Source of the DNA: Brienomyrus brachyistius
Taxonomy: Eukaryota; Chordata; Actinopteri; Osteoglossiformes; Mormyridae
Assembly (NCBI RefSeq): GCF_023856365.1
Contig: NC_064544.1
Coordinates: 24,962,399 to 25,026,398 of the forward strand
Length of the DNA stretch: 64,000 bases
Direction of reading: 5' to 3'
Under the pieces are notes generated by a model. The model was not told where the DNA came from. It ran no database searches and saw only the letters and a program-made list of their open reading frames with translations. Shown one piece after another: positions 53,011 to 63,499 of the stretch. A program made the translations under genes and the position numbers. The stretch's first letter is position 1, and every line of letters begins with the position of its first letter.

Positions 53011-55144
53011 AACGCATGACGGGGAACAGGACCGAAGAACAAAACAAGGCAAGAGACAGAACATAGGACAGGAGCTGACAAAGGGCCGGGAAAGCGGAGA
53101 GACAGACCAGAAAGGGAGACACAGAGGGAACAGGCGGGACAAAAGGACCGGGAGTGAACGGAGGGAAGCCAGAGGGAGAAGGAAGAACACGAGGAGCAGA
53201 GACGGGAGGAACAAAGGAACGAGGAATGGAGAAAGGAGGAAAGACAGGAGGAGGAGCAAACAAAGGAGGGACCAGGGCAGGAGAGAAGGGAGAGAAGGCG
53301 GGGGAACAAAGGGGAGCCCGTGGGAGCCCCAGCGGGCGACGGGCGGCAGCCGGAGGGGCCGCAGGCGGCCGGGAGGCCGGAGCCGGAGGGGACCGAGAAG
53401 GGGCTGAGGAGACAGGGCGAGGGACCCGCGGAGGGGCCAGGGAGGGAGCAGGAGGGAGCACCAGGGAAGGGGACGAGGGAGCTGGAAGGGGCCAGGGCGA
53501 AGGCACGGAGGAGGGGGGAGCCGCAGCAGGCGGCGATGTCCGGGGGAGGGCCGGAGGTAGGGGCCCCGCAGGCGACCGAGGAGCCGCCGTCGGAGAACCC
53601 CCAGGCGACCGACCAGGACCCGGAGAGGGGAGCGAGGCAGGGCGACGAGGCACCGGAGAGGGACCTGCAGGCGACAGCCGACCCGGAGGGCCAGGACCCG
53701 CAGGCGCCAACCGAGCCCCAGCGCAGGCGAGGCAGGGCGAGCCAGGGGGCAGGGCGGGCGGGACCCCAGCCCTGCGTCTGTGTCCCCTCCCTTTACGGGA
53801 CACAGACATGACCCCAGATTGGGGTCGAGTTCGCCGGGGCGAGGGAGAAACTGTCACAGGGGGCGCCTCGGGAGCTGCTGCAGCGCGGTCAGGAACTGGA
53901 GCGCTGACAGGAGCTGCAGGTGACTGCAGTGGGGGCGCCTGCCCGGGAGCTGCAGCAGGTGGCTGCAGTGGGGGCGCCTGCCCGGGAGCTGCAGGTGGCT
54001 GCAGTGGGGGCGCCGGCCCGGGAGCTGCAGGTGGCTGCAGTGGGGGCACCTGGACAGGAACAGGAGCGCGGTCAGGAACAGGAGCGCGGTCAGGAACAGG
54101 AGCGCGGTCAGGAACAGGAGCTGGCTGCAGTGGGGGCGCCTGCCCGGGAGCTGCAGCAGGCGGCTGCAGTGGGGGCGCCTGCCCGGGAGCTGCAGCAGGC
54201 GGCTGCAGAGGGGGTGCCTCTGCAGGAACTGGAACGCGGTCAGGAACAGGAGGTGGCTGCAGTGGGGGCGCCGGCCCGGGAGCTGCAGGTGGCTGCAGTG
54301 GGGGCGCCGGCCCGGGAGCTGCAGGTGGCTGCAGTGGGGGCGCCGGCCCGGGAGCTGCAGGTTGCTGCAGTGGGGGCGCCTGCCCGGGAGCTGCAGCAGG
54401 CGGCGGCTGCGCAGGCGGCGGCAGCGGCGAAGGCGGCTGCGCAGGCGGCGGCAGCGGCGAAGGCGGCAATGGCGGCTGCACGGGAGCGGGGTCCGCCGGC
54501 AATGGCGGCTGCACGGGAGCGGGGTCCGCCGGCAATGGCGGCTGCACGGGAGCGGGGTCCGCCGGCAGCGGCGGCCGCACGGGATAGGGATCCGCAGGCA
54601 GCGGCGGCCGCACGGGATAGGGATCCGCAGGCAGCGGCGGCTGCGTCGGCGGCAAGAGCAAAGGGAGCTCCTCAGGCTCGGCTATGGCCTCTATTCGCGG
54701 AGGCGGCTTAGCAGCGCTGAGGGCCTCCGTGTCGTCCTCCAGCTCACCAGCTGGGAAGGAGGCGGGGACGAGAGCGCACGCCCCTAGGACGATCGTCCGG
54801 GCGACCGTCCGCTTCTTCCTCCTTCTCCGCGTCACCGTCGGGGGGGTAGGCTGCGCACTGTCCGAGAAAGCGGACCGCGGGAGGATGGTCCCCGGTTCTC
54901 GTAGCGCAACCCACCGCTCTTTACGGAACTCGGCCACCCGCTGGAAGTTATCGCGCACCTCCTCCGCGAGGTGCGCGTCCTTTTCCAGGGACAGCCGGTC
55001 CAGGATGTCCCAGCTCCGGCTGATGAGATCCCAGGCCGGGGGATCTTCCCGGATGCCGGGCTGGGCGATCCAAAATAGCAGCTGATCGACGTAACCGCGG
55101 TAGTCCTCCACAGTCACGGAAGCTGCTTCTCTTTGGTCTGTCAT
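53009..55144 (-). CDS. Proline-rich protein of short-LTR element (711 aa)
   Basis: I chose the ATG at 55144, 2 bp after the LTR, since the frame upstream lies in LTR sequence. Residues 1-110 (MTDQREAASV on) are predicted helical, with VEDYRGYVDQLLFWIAQPG and LAEEVRDNFQRVAEFRKERW. A basic RRRRKKR and a single LGACAL motif follow. Next come nine-residue repeats PPLPADP(Y/A)PV(R/Q), then many 12-residue units like QAPPLQPPAAPG. The conserved MSVSRKGRGHRRRAGVPPAL block begins near 53808, and then a long Pro/Ser/Ala tail rich in PPxxAPP. No zinc knuckle, protease or polymerase motif is present. Position suggests a Gag-like or accessory protein, but I know no match. Strong GC bias could keep parts of the frame open by chance. 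Confidence 0.5.
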   Translation of the reverse strand: MTDQREAASVTVEDYRGYVDQLLFWIAQPGIREDPPAWDLISRSWDILDRLSLEKDAHLAEEVRDNFQRVAEFRKERWVALREPGTILPRSAFSDSAQPTPPTVTRRRRKKRTVARTIVLGACALVPASFPAGELEDDTEALSAAKPPPRIEAIAEPEELPLLLPPTQPPLPADPYPVRPPLPADPYPVRPPLPADPAPVQPPLPADPAPVQPPLPADPAPVQPPLPPSPLPPPAQPPSPLPPPAQPPPAAAPGQAPPLQQPAAPGPAPPLQPPAAPGPAPPLQPPAAPGPAPPLQPPPVPDRVPVPAEAPPLQPPAAAPGQAPPLQPPAAAPGQAPPLQPAPVPDRAPVPDRAPVPDRAPVPVQVPPLQPPAAPGPAPPLQPPAAPGQAPPLQPPAAAPGQAPPLQSPAAPVSAPVPDRAAAAPEAPPVTVSPSPRRTRPQSGVMSVSRKGRGHRRRAGVPPALPPGSPCLACAGARLAPAGPGPPGRLSPAGPSPVPRRPASLPSPGPGRSPGGSPTAAPRSPAGPLPPALPRTSPPAAAPPSSVPSPWPLPAPSSPSLVLPPAPSLAPPRVPRPVSSAPSRSPPAPASRPPAAPPAAARRPLGLPRAPLCSPAFSPFSPALVPPLFAPPPVFPPFSIPRSFVPPVSAPRVLPSPSGFPPFTPGPFVPPVPSVSPFLVCLSAFPALCQLLSYVLSLALFCSSVLFPVMR
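53930..54420. repeat. 36-bp minisatellite in the proline-rich ORF
   Basis: Tandem units built on gggggcgcctgcccgggagc and ctgcaggtggctgcagt-type blocks, interrupted by short runs encoding VPDRAP units. Related in sequence to the array at 20345-20825. Confidence 0.88.
54420..54640. repeat. Shorter GC-rich coding repeats
   Basis: Units ggcggcggcagcggcgaagg and gcacgggagcggggtccgcc repeat two to three times each. On the minus strand they encode PSPLPPPAQP and PPLPADPAPVQ-type repeats. Confidence 0.85.
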
Positions 55145-55146
55145 TC

Positions 55147-55433
55147 TGTCACGAGTCGTGGGCAATGATCGCGAGCAGAGAGCGGCGATCGTGCGGAAGG
55201 AGCAGGCAGGCAACAGTATACGGGAAAACGGGGGTTTATTCTGGCTTCGGGGAGCCGGGAACACTGGACGCAGACTGACATCAATGACAGACCCCGCAAA
55301 CTGGGGATACCAGGACTTAAATACACGGAACAAGACAGCAGGAAACAAGACACGACTGGGCAGGATCAGGAAATCACACGTGGGTAATTAGGGGGCGTGG
55401 CACACAGGAGGAGCGGACGAGCCGGGCATGACA
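55147..55433 (-). repeat. 5' LTR of the complete element
   Basis: Same limits and sequence as the 3' LTR apart from two substitutions (near 55165 and 55309). The interior ATG follows its CA end by 2 bp. Confidence 0.9.
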
Positions 55434-55799
55434 TGTATACACCTTTGTGCAAATTAATTGAAACAAGTTGTCACACAGACATGAATGCAGTGGCCTGGGA
55501 CCTGGGGAGAGCGGACTCATGTTCTCGTTTTGGGTTATGCCTGTCCAGCCCCACAGGTAGAGACCCGGCCAACAGGCACTTGCCCTTGAGCTCCCCTCCA
55601 GGTCTAGCTCCAGGGAAAGGTCCTGGTCTCCCCAGTCCAGGTGAGGTTGCATCACCTTTGATCTTGTTCTTCATGGGGGTTTTCTGAATTTCACTTTGTC
55701 TGGCTGCACAGGTAGGACCAATTTGCCTTGGGAGACCCTACCAGGGGCAACTGCCCCCAAGGTCAAACTTTCTAAGATCATAGAGGCACAAAAACCCCT
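55434..55799. other. No firm feature
   Basis: A GC-rich stretch (55480-55660) has open frames on both strands, but no domain or repeat end is recognised. Confidence 0.35.
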
Positions 55800-57790
55800 C
55801 CACCACAGTAAAGGGGCAATAGAGGAACCACTGACAGGTAAAGTGAATAACACTGATCTCATTACAATAGCACCTGTCAAGAGTGAACAGTCATTTCTTG
55901 AAGTTGATGTGCTGCAAGCAGGAAAAATGGGCATATGTGTTAGTGCTGGGTGAGAATTTGGTGATTTATTTAATCAGTCTCAATCAGTCTCATTTTACAC
56001 CAAATAGCATCAGTTTATCCAAACTACCAAAAATCTATCTGAAGGCGTTGGGCATTTATTGGATATTATGCTGACTTCTGTCTTGACCACAAGACATGTT
56101 GAACTGTTTTATTAAAAAGACATTTATAAAGTAACAGTGAAATACAACAAATGAACAAAGTTGATGTGGGTGTGAAGCAGGTACTGTAGGAAAAGGGAGG
56201 ATGTGATATGTGAGTGTGTGAAGTATGCAACATGTGTATGAGAGTCTGCGTGTTATATGTGTGTATTTGCTTGCAGCAGAGTAATGTGCCCACTGCAGAG
56301 TACGTGTGCGAGGTAAGGGCGGTGCTGATAAACACATAATGGAATGCAGCAGGAGAATCCATGCAGGAATTCTGCTATTTTGTGGAATTAACAGAATGAA
56401 GAACTTGAACTCCTGATACACCACTTCATGTTGCATGTATTGTTACAAGTCTGTGTTACCGTGGGTACAGCAGATACAGAAAATACGAGGAAGACAAAAG
56501 GAAAATACAAAAAATAAAATAAGTAAAAGAGAGAGAGATGCAACTTGGAAGAAATTAATGCTATTAATTGCACAGTTAAATGTCCAACAACCTAGTCTAA
56601 AGTTTACATGCCCAAATGCACAGTCTTACTTAAGCCTGGTGCAGAACAGAAGAGGGTTGTCCCGAAGTCCTTTTAGGGGGGAATTCCTTGATGAAATTAA
56701 TTCATTGCATCTTGGAGCTTGTCCAGTGGAGACATTCTGGGAAGAGACTACTTCCAAAACTGCTCTTACGTCCCGCCCTCGTCACCATTCGCCAGATCCG
56801 CCTCCCCGTCCAGACCCCGCCTGCGACTCATCCGATGCACCACTCATCATTTCCAGGTCCTGCGAAGAAAAGACGACGGCTAGTAACCTCAGGAGCTCTT
56901 GCTCATTGTTTTTAGTTATTGGTTTGCTGTCTTGTGTTTGGATTACTTGTGTATGAGAGTTTTGTTTCTTGGTTTCTGATTTTCGCCTTTTGCTTGCCCC
57001 CTCGGACACTGTCATTTTGGCTTATGTGTTTCCTGTGTGTTTGTGCTGTGGTGCGTACGGAGTGACTTCCATTTTTGTTCTGCATGACGGGTTGCTTAAT
57101 TGATGATTTGGTTAGGGAGATAGGACTTAGTATTGACATTTATGTTTGTGGTTTTTTTTTCACTTAGGTTTAGCTTAGCTTGGGGAATCATTCGTTAGTG
57201 CTGTTTTATATATTGTTTTGGCCCATGTCACTCCCAAAGTCTGTTGCACCTATTTTTGTGAAAGTGTGTATAAAATATTTTTTAAAACTATTAAAAAAAT
57301 CCCTTTCTGTCCCGTGTTCCCTGTCCTCCACCCCTGGTTGTCCTGTTTTCCCCCTTCCCTATTCCATTTCCTTTCTGCTATGCTCCAACCCTAGACTGGA
57401 CCGTAACATTCATTAATAAAGTACTTTGTAACACAATTCTAAGCTGGCTATGCAGGTAAAGAACAAAGGATCAGAGGGCTGAGGCCAGTTGAGGAGATGG
57501 AAAAAAGACAAAGGAACAAAGAGCTAAAAAGAGAGAAAAGAAGAGTGGGGCATGGGTTATAACCCCAGGGCAGTTTCCTGGCAACCCTTACCTTGAAGGG
57601 AGGCCCTTGGAGCCAGGAGAATGACCAAAGTGGTCCCAGTGGCAGCATCTCCTGGTGGCTGGTAACGTACCTACATATGTAAGGATATGAGCGACTTTGA
57701 AAAGGGTTCAATTGTGATGCTAGATGACTGAGTCAGGGTATCTCCAAAATGGCAGGCCTGCTGGGGTGTTCTTGGTTGCTGTGGTAATTA
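55800..57790 (+). mobile_element. Tc1-like fragment split by a 1.7-kb insert
   Basis: 55800-55938 (ccactgacaggtaaagtgaa, cacctgtcaagagtgaacag, gcaggaaaaatgggc) and 57674-57790 (aaggatatgagcgactttga, tctccaaaatggcaggcctg) are consecutive parts of the same Tc1-like family as 35920-38505. The insert between them is flanked by CATATGT (55932-55938 and 57674-57680). Confidence 0.72.
55939..57673 (+). mobile_element. Unclassified insert with an LGAC-containing frame
   Basis: This 1.7-kb segment interrupts the Tc1-like fragment with a 7-bp duplication. No terminal inverted repeats were seen. At 56640-56900 a plus-strand frame reads EFLDEINSLHLGACPVETFW, then a Pro/Asp-rich stretch, resembling the LGA-motif region of the short-LTR proteins. 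Near 57390-57410 cctagactggaccgtaacat could be the end of an LTR-like unit. The identity is open. Confidence 0.4.
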
Positions 57791-58319
57791 GAAATACATT
57801 TACTAACATATATGAACTAAAATACACGAGAAAGATACGAGGCATCGCCGACAATGTCCTCATCTCCAGAGGGTTAAATGACATTCCTGTGATGTGTGAT
57901 TGCATTGAATTCCATTGAATTGAAATTAATTACCTCTCCTGGAGCTGACACCTTATCGTGGTGGAGGGGTTTGCATGTTCCAGTGATCCCAGGAGCTAAG
58001 TTGCCCAGGGCTTTATGCCGCTGGTAGGGTCACACAAGGCAAACAGGCCCTGGGTGAGGAACCAGATGAACTGCGGCTCATTAGATACCTTATGATGACA
58101 AACAACATGGATTCATGTTCTCCCTCGCCCGGATGCAGGTGACCGGGCCCCCCCCCCCCCAGGAGCCAGGCCTACCTAGTGCACCTAGTGGCCTGGCCTG
58201 CACCCATGGGGCCTGGCTGGGCACAGCCTGAAGAAGGTGGGTTCCCCCTCCAATGGGCTCACCAGCTGTCGGGTGCAGGGGTCGGGTGCAGCGTGGGTTG
58301 GACAGGGGCCGAAGGCGGG

Positions 58320-61310
58320 GACCGTGGCGGTCCGATCCTCGGCTGCAGAAACTAGCTCTAGGGAATGTCACCTCTCTGGCAGGGAAGGAGCCTGAGCTGG
58401 TGTGCGAGGATGTGAAGTTCCGACGCATGACTTGGGCACTGGAACCAGTCTCCTCGAGGGGGGTTGGACCTCTTCCACTCTAGAGTTGCTTGTGGGGAGA
58501 GGCGCCGAGCAGGGCTGGGCATACTTATTGCTTCCTGGCTGGGTGCATTTGGGTTTACTGCGGTGGACGAAAGGGTAGCCTCCCTTCACCTTTGGTGTCC
58601 TGATTGTTGTTTGTGCTTATTCAAAATTCAAGATTCTTTTAATTGTTACATGCATAGTTATACAGGTACAACATGCAGTGAAATGTATCCTGAACCACTC
58701 TTTTGACTGTGCAACTAGAAAGAACAAGCAAGAGTACAGTTACAAAGGTATGGAGAAAGAGATAAAAATGTAAAATATAACTGAATATAATACAGATTTA
58801 CAGATGTGCGATAAGTTATAAGTTACAGTGCATTGTGCAATGTCATAAGCGTAAACAGTAGAAACCTGAGTATGTAGCAGCTAACAATGTAACAGCATGA
58901 ACAGTACAGTAATAATGATGGAGACAATATGGAATAAGTCCAGTTATCATGAATAGAATACTGTACTATAATAATATACTATAATACTATACTGTAAAGA
59001 CAGGGGGGACATGTCCTGATTGAGGAGTCAAATGGCCTGAGGATAGAAACTCTTTCTGAGTTTTTCTGTGTTAGTCATGAGGATGCGGAACCGTCTGCCT
59101 GGTTGCAGAAGTTGAAACAGTTTGTTACCGGGATAAGACAGGTCTTTAACAATCCTTATAGCTCTGGATCTACATCTCCTTGTGTAAATGTCCTGCAGTG
59201 AAGGGAGAGTTGACCTGCAGCAGTGTTCCACTGCATGAATCACTCTCTGAAGCGCTATTGGATCCAAAACGCAGCTGTTGCCATACCAGGATGAGATGTT
59301 CTGAGTGAGGATGCTCTTCACAGCGTCAAAGTAGAAAGTCCTTAGGACAGCAAGGGAGACTTGCTCCTCCTGGGGACTCACTTGTTCTGCTGGGGGACTT
59401 CAATGCTCACATGGGCAATGACAGTGAGACCTGGATGGGCGTGATTGGGAGGAACACCCCCCCACCCGATCTGAACCCAAGTGTTTTTTTTTTTTTATTG
59501 GACTTCTGTGGTCATCACAGATTGTCCATAATGAACACCATGTTCAAACATAACGGTGTCCATATGTGCGCTTGGCACCGGGACACCCTAGGCCACAGTT
59601 CAATGATCGACTTTGTGGTCGTGTCATTGGACTTGCGGCTGCATGTACAGTATTAGACACTCGGGTGAGGAGAGGGGCAGAGTTGTCAACCGATCACCGG
59701 CAGGCCCAAGCATATAGTGAGGGTCTGCTGGGAACATCTGCCAGAATCCCAACTCCTTCAACTCCGACTTCCAGCAGAACTTCGGCCATGTCCCGGGGGA
59801 GGTGGGGGACATTTAGTCCAAAGGGGCCATGTTCTGCGCCTCCATTGTGGAGGCGGCTGACCGGAGCTGGGGCCATAAGGTGGTCGGTGCCTGTCATGGT
59901 GGAAATCCCCAATCCCACTGCTGGACACCAGCAGTGAGGGATGTCTTCAAGATATCAGGCTTTTTTAGCCTGTGGGACTCCAGAGACAGCTGATGAGTAC
60001 CAGCGGCCAAGCGGAACTCGTTTGTGGAAGGAGTTTGATGAGGCCATGGAGAACGAATTGCGGATGGATGACTTTGAGGAGAGTCTGGTCCTCAGGGTGG
60101 GAAAACGGTGCAGCATCAACACTGTTTATGGTGGTGATGGGGTGTTGCTGACCTCAGCTCGGGACGTTGAGTCGGCGAAAGGAATACTTCGAAGACCTCC
60201 TCAATCCCACCGACACACATTCCAAAAAGGAAACAGAGTCTGGTGACTTGGGGGTGGACTCCCTTATCTCTGGGGTGGAGGTTGTTGAGGTGGTTAAAAA
60301 GCTCCTTGGTGGCCAGGCCCCAGGGGTGGATGAGATCTGCCCTGAATTTTTCAAGGCTCTGGATGATGCAGAGCTGTCCTAGTTGACACGTATTTGCAAA
60401 ATGGTGTGGACATCGGGGGCAGTACCTCTGGATTGGCAGACAGGAGGGGTGGTCCCCCCTCTTCAAAAAGGGGGACCGGAGGGTGTGTTCCAGCAATAGG
60501 GGGATCACACTCATCAGCTTCCCTGGTAAGGTCTATTCGGGGGTCCTGGAGAGGAGGGTCTGCTGGATTGTTGAACCTAGGATTCAGGAGGGGCAGTGTG
60601 GTTTTTGCCCTGCTCGTGGAACAGTGGACCAGCTCTATACTCTCAGCAGGGTCCTCGAGGGTGCGTTCGACCATGTCCCTTGGTGAGTCCTGTGGGGAGT
60701 GCACCAAGAATACTGGGTGTGGGGCTTCCTTATTAGGGCTGTTCGGTCCCTGTACGACCCGTGTCAGAGCTTGGTCCTCATTGTCAGCAGTAAGTCGCAC
60801 TCGTTTCCAGTGAGGGTTGGACTCCACCAGGGATGCCCTTTGTCACCGATTCTGTTCATAACTTTTATGGACAGAATTTCTAGGCACAGTCAAGGCATTG
60901 AGAGTGTCCGGTTTGGTGGCCTCATCTGCTTTTTGCAGATGATGTGCTGCTGTTGGCTTCGTCAGACAGTGACCTTTGGCTCTCATTGGAGCAGTTTGCA
61001 GCCAAGTGTGAAGTGACTGGGATGAGAATCAGCACCTAAAAATCTGAGATCATGGTCCTCAGCCAGAAAAGGGTGGAGTGCTCTCTCCAGGTTGGGGAGG
61101 GAGTCCTTCCCGAAGAGGAGGAGTTTAAATATCTCGAGGTCTTGTTCATGAGTGAGGCAAAAGGCAAAGCTCTCGGCTTACTAGTCGATCTACATTCCTA
61201 CCCTCACCTATGGTCATGAGCTGTAGGTACTGTAGTTGACAAAGAACGAGGTTGTGAATACAAGCTGATGAAATGGGTTTCCTCCGCAGGATGGCTGGGC
61301 TCTCCCTTAG
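58320..61310 (+). pseudogene. RTE LINE protein (endonuclease-reverse transcriptase), broken
   Basis: Endonuclease blocks: a LGNVTSLAGKEPELV-type start at about 58360, then, after the L2 insert, [20 protein letters not shown] read across 59385-59440, [16 protein letters not shown] and [12 protein letters not shown]. Reverse transcriptase blocks: LGGQAPGVDEICPEFFKALD, DWQTGGVVPLFKKG in another frame, QCGFCPARGTVDQLYTLSRV, GCPLSPILFITFMDRI and LLFADDVLLLAS, read near 60920-60960. The catalytic ADD survives, but motif A is damaged by a stop around 60680 and several frames are used. Inactive. Confidence 0.82.
58620..59359 (-). mobile_element. L2-like LINE 3' end nested in RTE
   Basis: On the minus strand it starts with [20 protein letters not shown], then ISSWYGNSC and VKDLSYPGNKLFQLLQPGRR, FRILMTNTEKLRKSFYPQAI, a fish L2-type C-terminus. 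A 3' untranslated region ends near caattaaaagaatcttgaat. RTE reading resumes on both sides, so L2 came later. Confidence 0.8.
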
Positions 61311-61317
61311 AGATATG

Positions 61318-62435
61318 TACAGTTATGTGCAAAATAATAGCAGTGTGTTTAAAACAACAGAGGAAAAGTTCCATGTTCCTAATAGCATTTATTTCCATAT
61401 ATACAAAGGAAGCGATGCACATTCAATTCCAAATTACAACATGAACAATTTTTTCTTTTCTTTTTTTTACTGAAAATGAAGAAAGAATATTAGGTTGTTC
61501 AAAAAAATAGCAGTGTTTGCATTTTCATTTACAAACTGGAATATTTATAGTATAATTTGAAAATAAAATGAAAATTTAGCTTTTTCTTTAAGCACTGAAC
61601 TAATATTTAGTTGTATAACCATTATTTCTGATCACTGCTTTACATTTGTGTGGCATGGAGTCAACTAACATTTGACACCTGCAAACAGAAATTGCAGCCC
61701 AAGCTGACTGGACTACATTCCACAGACCTTCTGCATTCTTGGGTTTTGTATGAAAGACAGAATTTTTCACTCCAAAAATTCTCAATTGGATTGAGGTTCG
61801 GGGATTGGGCTAGCCATTTCATGACATCAATCTTTTTGGTCTGCAACCAGGATGTTGCCTGCTTGCTGGTGTGTTTGAGGTCGCTGTCCTGCTGAAACAC
61901 CCATTTTAAGAGCATGTCTTCCTCAGCATAAGGCAACATGACCTCTTCCAGTATTTTTAGGTACTGAAACTGGTCCATGGTGCCTGTTATGGGATAAATG
62001 GGCCCCACTCCAAAGTATGAGAAACATCCCCAAACCATTATGCTTGCACCTCCATGTTTTATGGTCTTCACAGTGTACTGTGGCTTGTATTCAGTGTTTG
62101 GGGGTTGTCTCACACACTGTCTGCGGCCTGTAGACCCAATATGAACAATCTTGCTCTCATCTGTCCATAGAATATTGCACCACTTCTCTTTAGGCCAGTC
62201 AATGTGTTCTTTGGAAAACTGTAACTTTTTCAATACGTCTTCTTTTCAGCAGTGGTATTTTACGAGGGTTTCTTGCAAATAGTTTGCCTTCACATAGGTG
62301 TCTTCTGATTGTTTAAGTACTCACAGGTAAATGGAGATCTTTATTTCTCTGGAGCTGATCATTGGATGCTTCTTTGCCATTCTTGTTATTCGATGATCTA
62401 GGTGGATGATAGTATTCCTTTTTCTATCACGTGTT
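61318..62435 (-). mobile_element. Tc1-like transposon, right end lost
   Basis: The left inverted repeat begins cagttatgtgcaaaataata after TA, typical of a fish Tc1-like family. No matching right repeat is present: at about 62435 the sequence turns into the recombinase-like fragment. The element is truncated. Confidence 0.8.
61661..62420 (-). pseudogene. Tc1-like transposase, partial
   Basis: The minus-strand frame from 62233 reads [40 protein letters not shown] (first Asp), [39 protein letters not shown] (DNDPKHT changed to DSDLKHT) and [11 protein letters not shown] (Glu kept). Upstream, to about 62420, parts of the DNA-binding region can be read in other frames. The start and the N-terminal helix-turn-helix are lost. 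The C-terminus also shifts after the Glu motif. Confidence 0.82.
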
Positions 62436-63072
62436 TCAGATCTCAACACCTTGAAAAAAACATCTGAGAATGCCTTTAGCAGTTATGCTGTGCTTGCCAA
62501 AAGCACACTGGCACAAATAATCATGTTTAACAGGAGGAGGGCTGTAAAAATGCATCTAAAATGCTTAAACATTTTAATAAAGGACCAGACAGACCTTCAC
62601 AAAGATACTGCCATGGGGTTACCAAAATTCAGGCAGAAACTGTGTAATCATTTTAGCCGAATTGACATAATGGGGAAAAGAGGGCAAAAGGTTGTGATAC
62701 TGCTTACACCAAACATGATGGATGATATTGACATTACTTGTCAGCCAAAAAAGTGAATGTGATGTTGTTGATGCCAATGTCTTCTTATTTGGTAGACCCA
62801 AATGTTTGAGTCCCCACAGAGGACAAGACAGTTTGAGGATTCACACAGGTCTCTGTGGAGCAAAAAATCATCCATAATTCTTCAGGTCCACAAAGCTACT
62901 AAACATGTTGCTACATTATCACAAATTTTACATTTGAAAAATAATGAACTTGACCAACTTGCTGACTTTCTTGGACATGATATACGGGTGCACCAGGACT
63001 ACTGCAGGCTTCCAGAAGCCACCACCCAGCTGGCCAAAATTTCAAAACTTCTTGTTAGAGCCATAGTATAGG
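62436..63072 (+). pseudogene. Tyrosine-recombinase-like protein fragment
   Basis: Two frames carry a protein type that recurs in fish genomes: SENAFSSYAVLAKSTLAQII, MFNRRRAVKMHLKC, LCNHFSRIDIMGKRGQKVVI, LLTPNMMDDIDI, then TKHVATLSQILHLKNNELDQ and LADFLGHDIRVHQDYCRLPE. HDIR followed by a Tyr seven residues after the His-x-x-Arg Arg recalls the HxxR...Y signature of tyrosine recombinases such as Crypton-type enzymes. A stop at about 62755 and a short gap separate the two parts, and the N-terminus is replaced by the Tc1 element. The enzyme class is inferred from this short motif only. Confidence 0.5.
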
Positions 63073-63499
63073 TAATATAATATGGTGTTGTTTATTTGTA
63101 ATGTATGATATTATAGAGAGTTTAAGGGAGTGACTGTTTATTTGCAATGTGGAATTTCAGTTTAATATTGTTTGCCGGATATGAAGAACTGTCTGACGTC
63201 ACGAGTCAAGTGTCGTAAAGTGTAGTGCTGAATGTGACTGAGAGCGCAACAGTCTTTGACCGTGGCTAAAAGATATTGTCTTAATATTGGAAGAACTTTT
63301 AAGTTTGTACTGTGGTACGTTTACATACTAAAGAGTTTGGAAGTTAAAAGAAGTCTCACATCAATTACTTTACTCTCTCAGAAAGAAGATCGCGGAATAT
63401 TAGAACACCAGGAAAAATCACTAACTGACATTGAAATTGAAAGCATGTACCGTGTTTTTTATATTAATGGTTTGAATCTGAACAGAGGTTGAGATGGTA
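63073..63499. other. No firm feature
   Basis: A gtcacgagtcaagtgtcgta block near 63195 could belong to a promoter or 5' exon. The open stretch 63256-63492 has no recognised domain. Confidence 0.35.

Larger units (their letters stand above)
52627..55433 (-). mobile_element. Complete short-LTR element, youngest copy
   Basis: Two 287-bp LTRs (52627-52913 and 55147-55433) differ at only two positions that I can see. The element is flanked by TGTATA (52621-52626 and 55434-55439). The polypurine tract equivalent on the minus strand is TTTGGGGGGGGGTTC, directly before the 3' LTR. The 2.2-kb interior has one long ORF and no protease, reverse transcriptase, RNase H or integrase, so mobilisation must come from another element. 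Confidence 0.92.
57945..61316 (+). mobile_element. Near-complete Rex3-like RTE LINE
   Basis: It starts with the conserved 5' leader of this family (cctggagctgacaccttatc, ggagctaagttgcccagggc, ctccctcgcccggatgcagg) and runs to the C-terminal RMAGLSLRD codons, where the Tc1 element at 61318 takes over. Its 3' end is therefore missing. An L2 piece (58620-59359) is nested in it. Confidence 0.82.

Noticed and set aside
53154..54711. Long plus-strand frames (477 and 263 codons, Gly/Ala- and Gln-rich) opposite the proline-rich ORF
   Set aside because: They mirror the GC-rich tandem repeats, which lack stops on several frames at once. The minus frame is the one linked to the LTR start and shared between copies.
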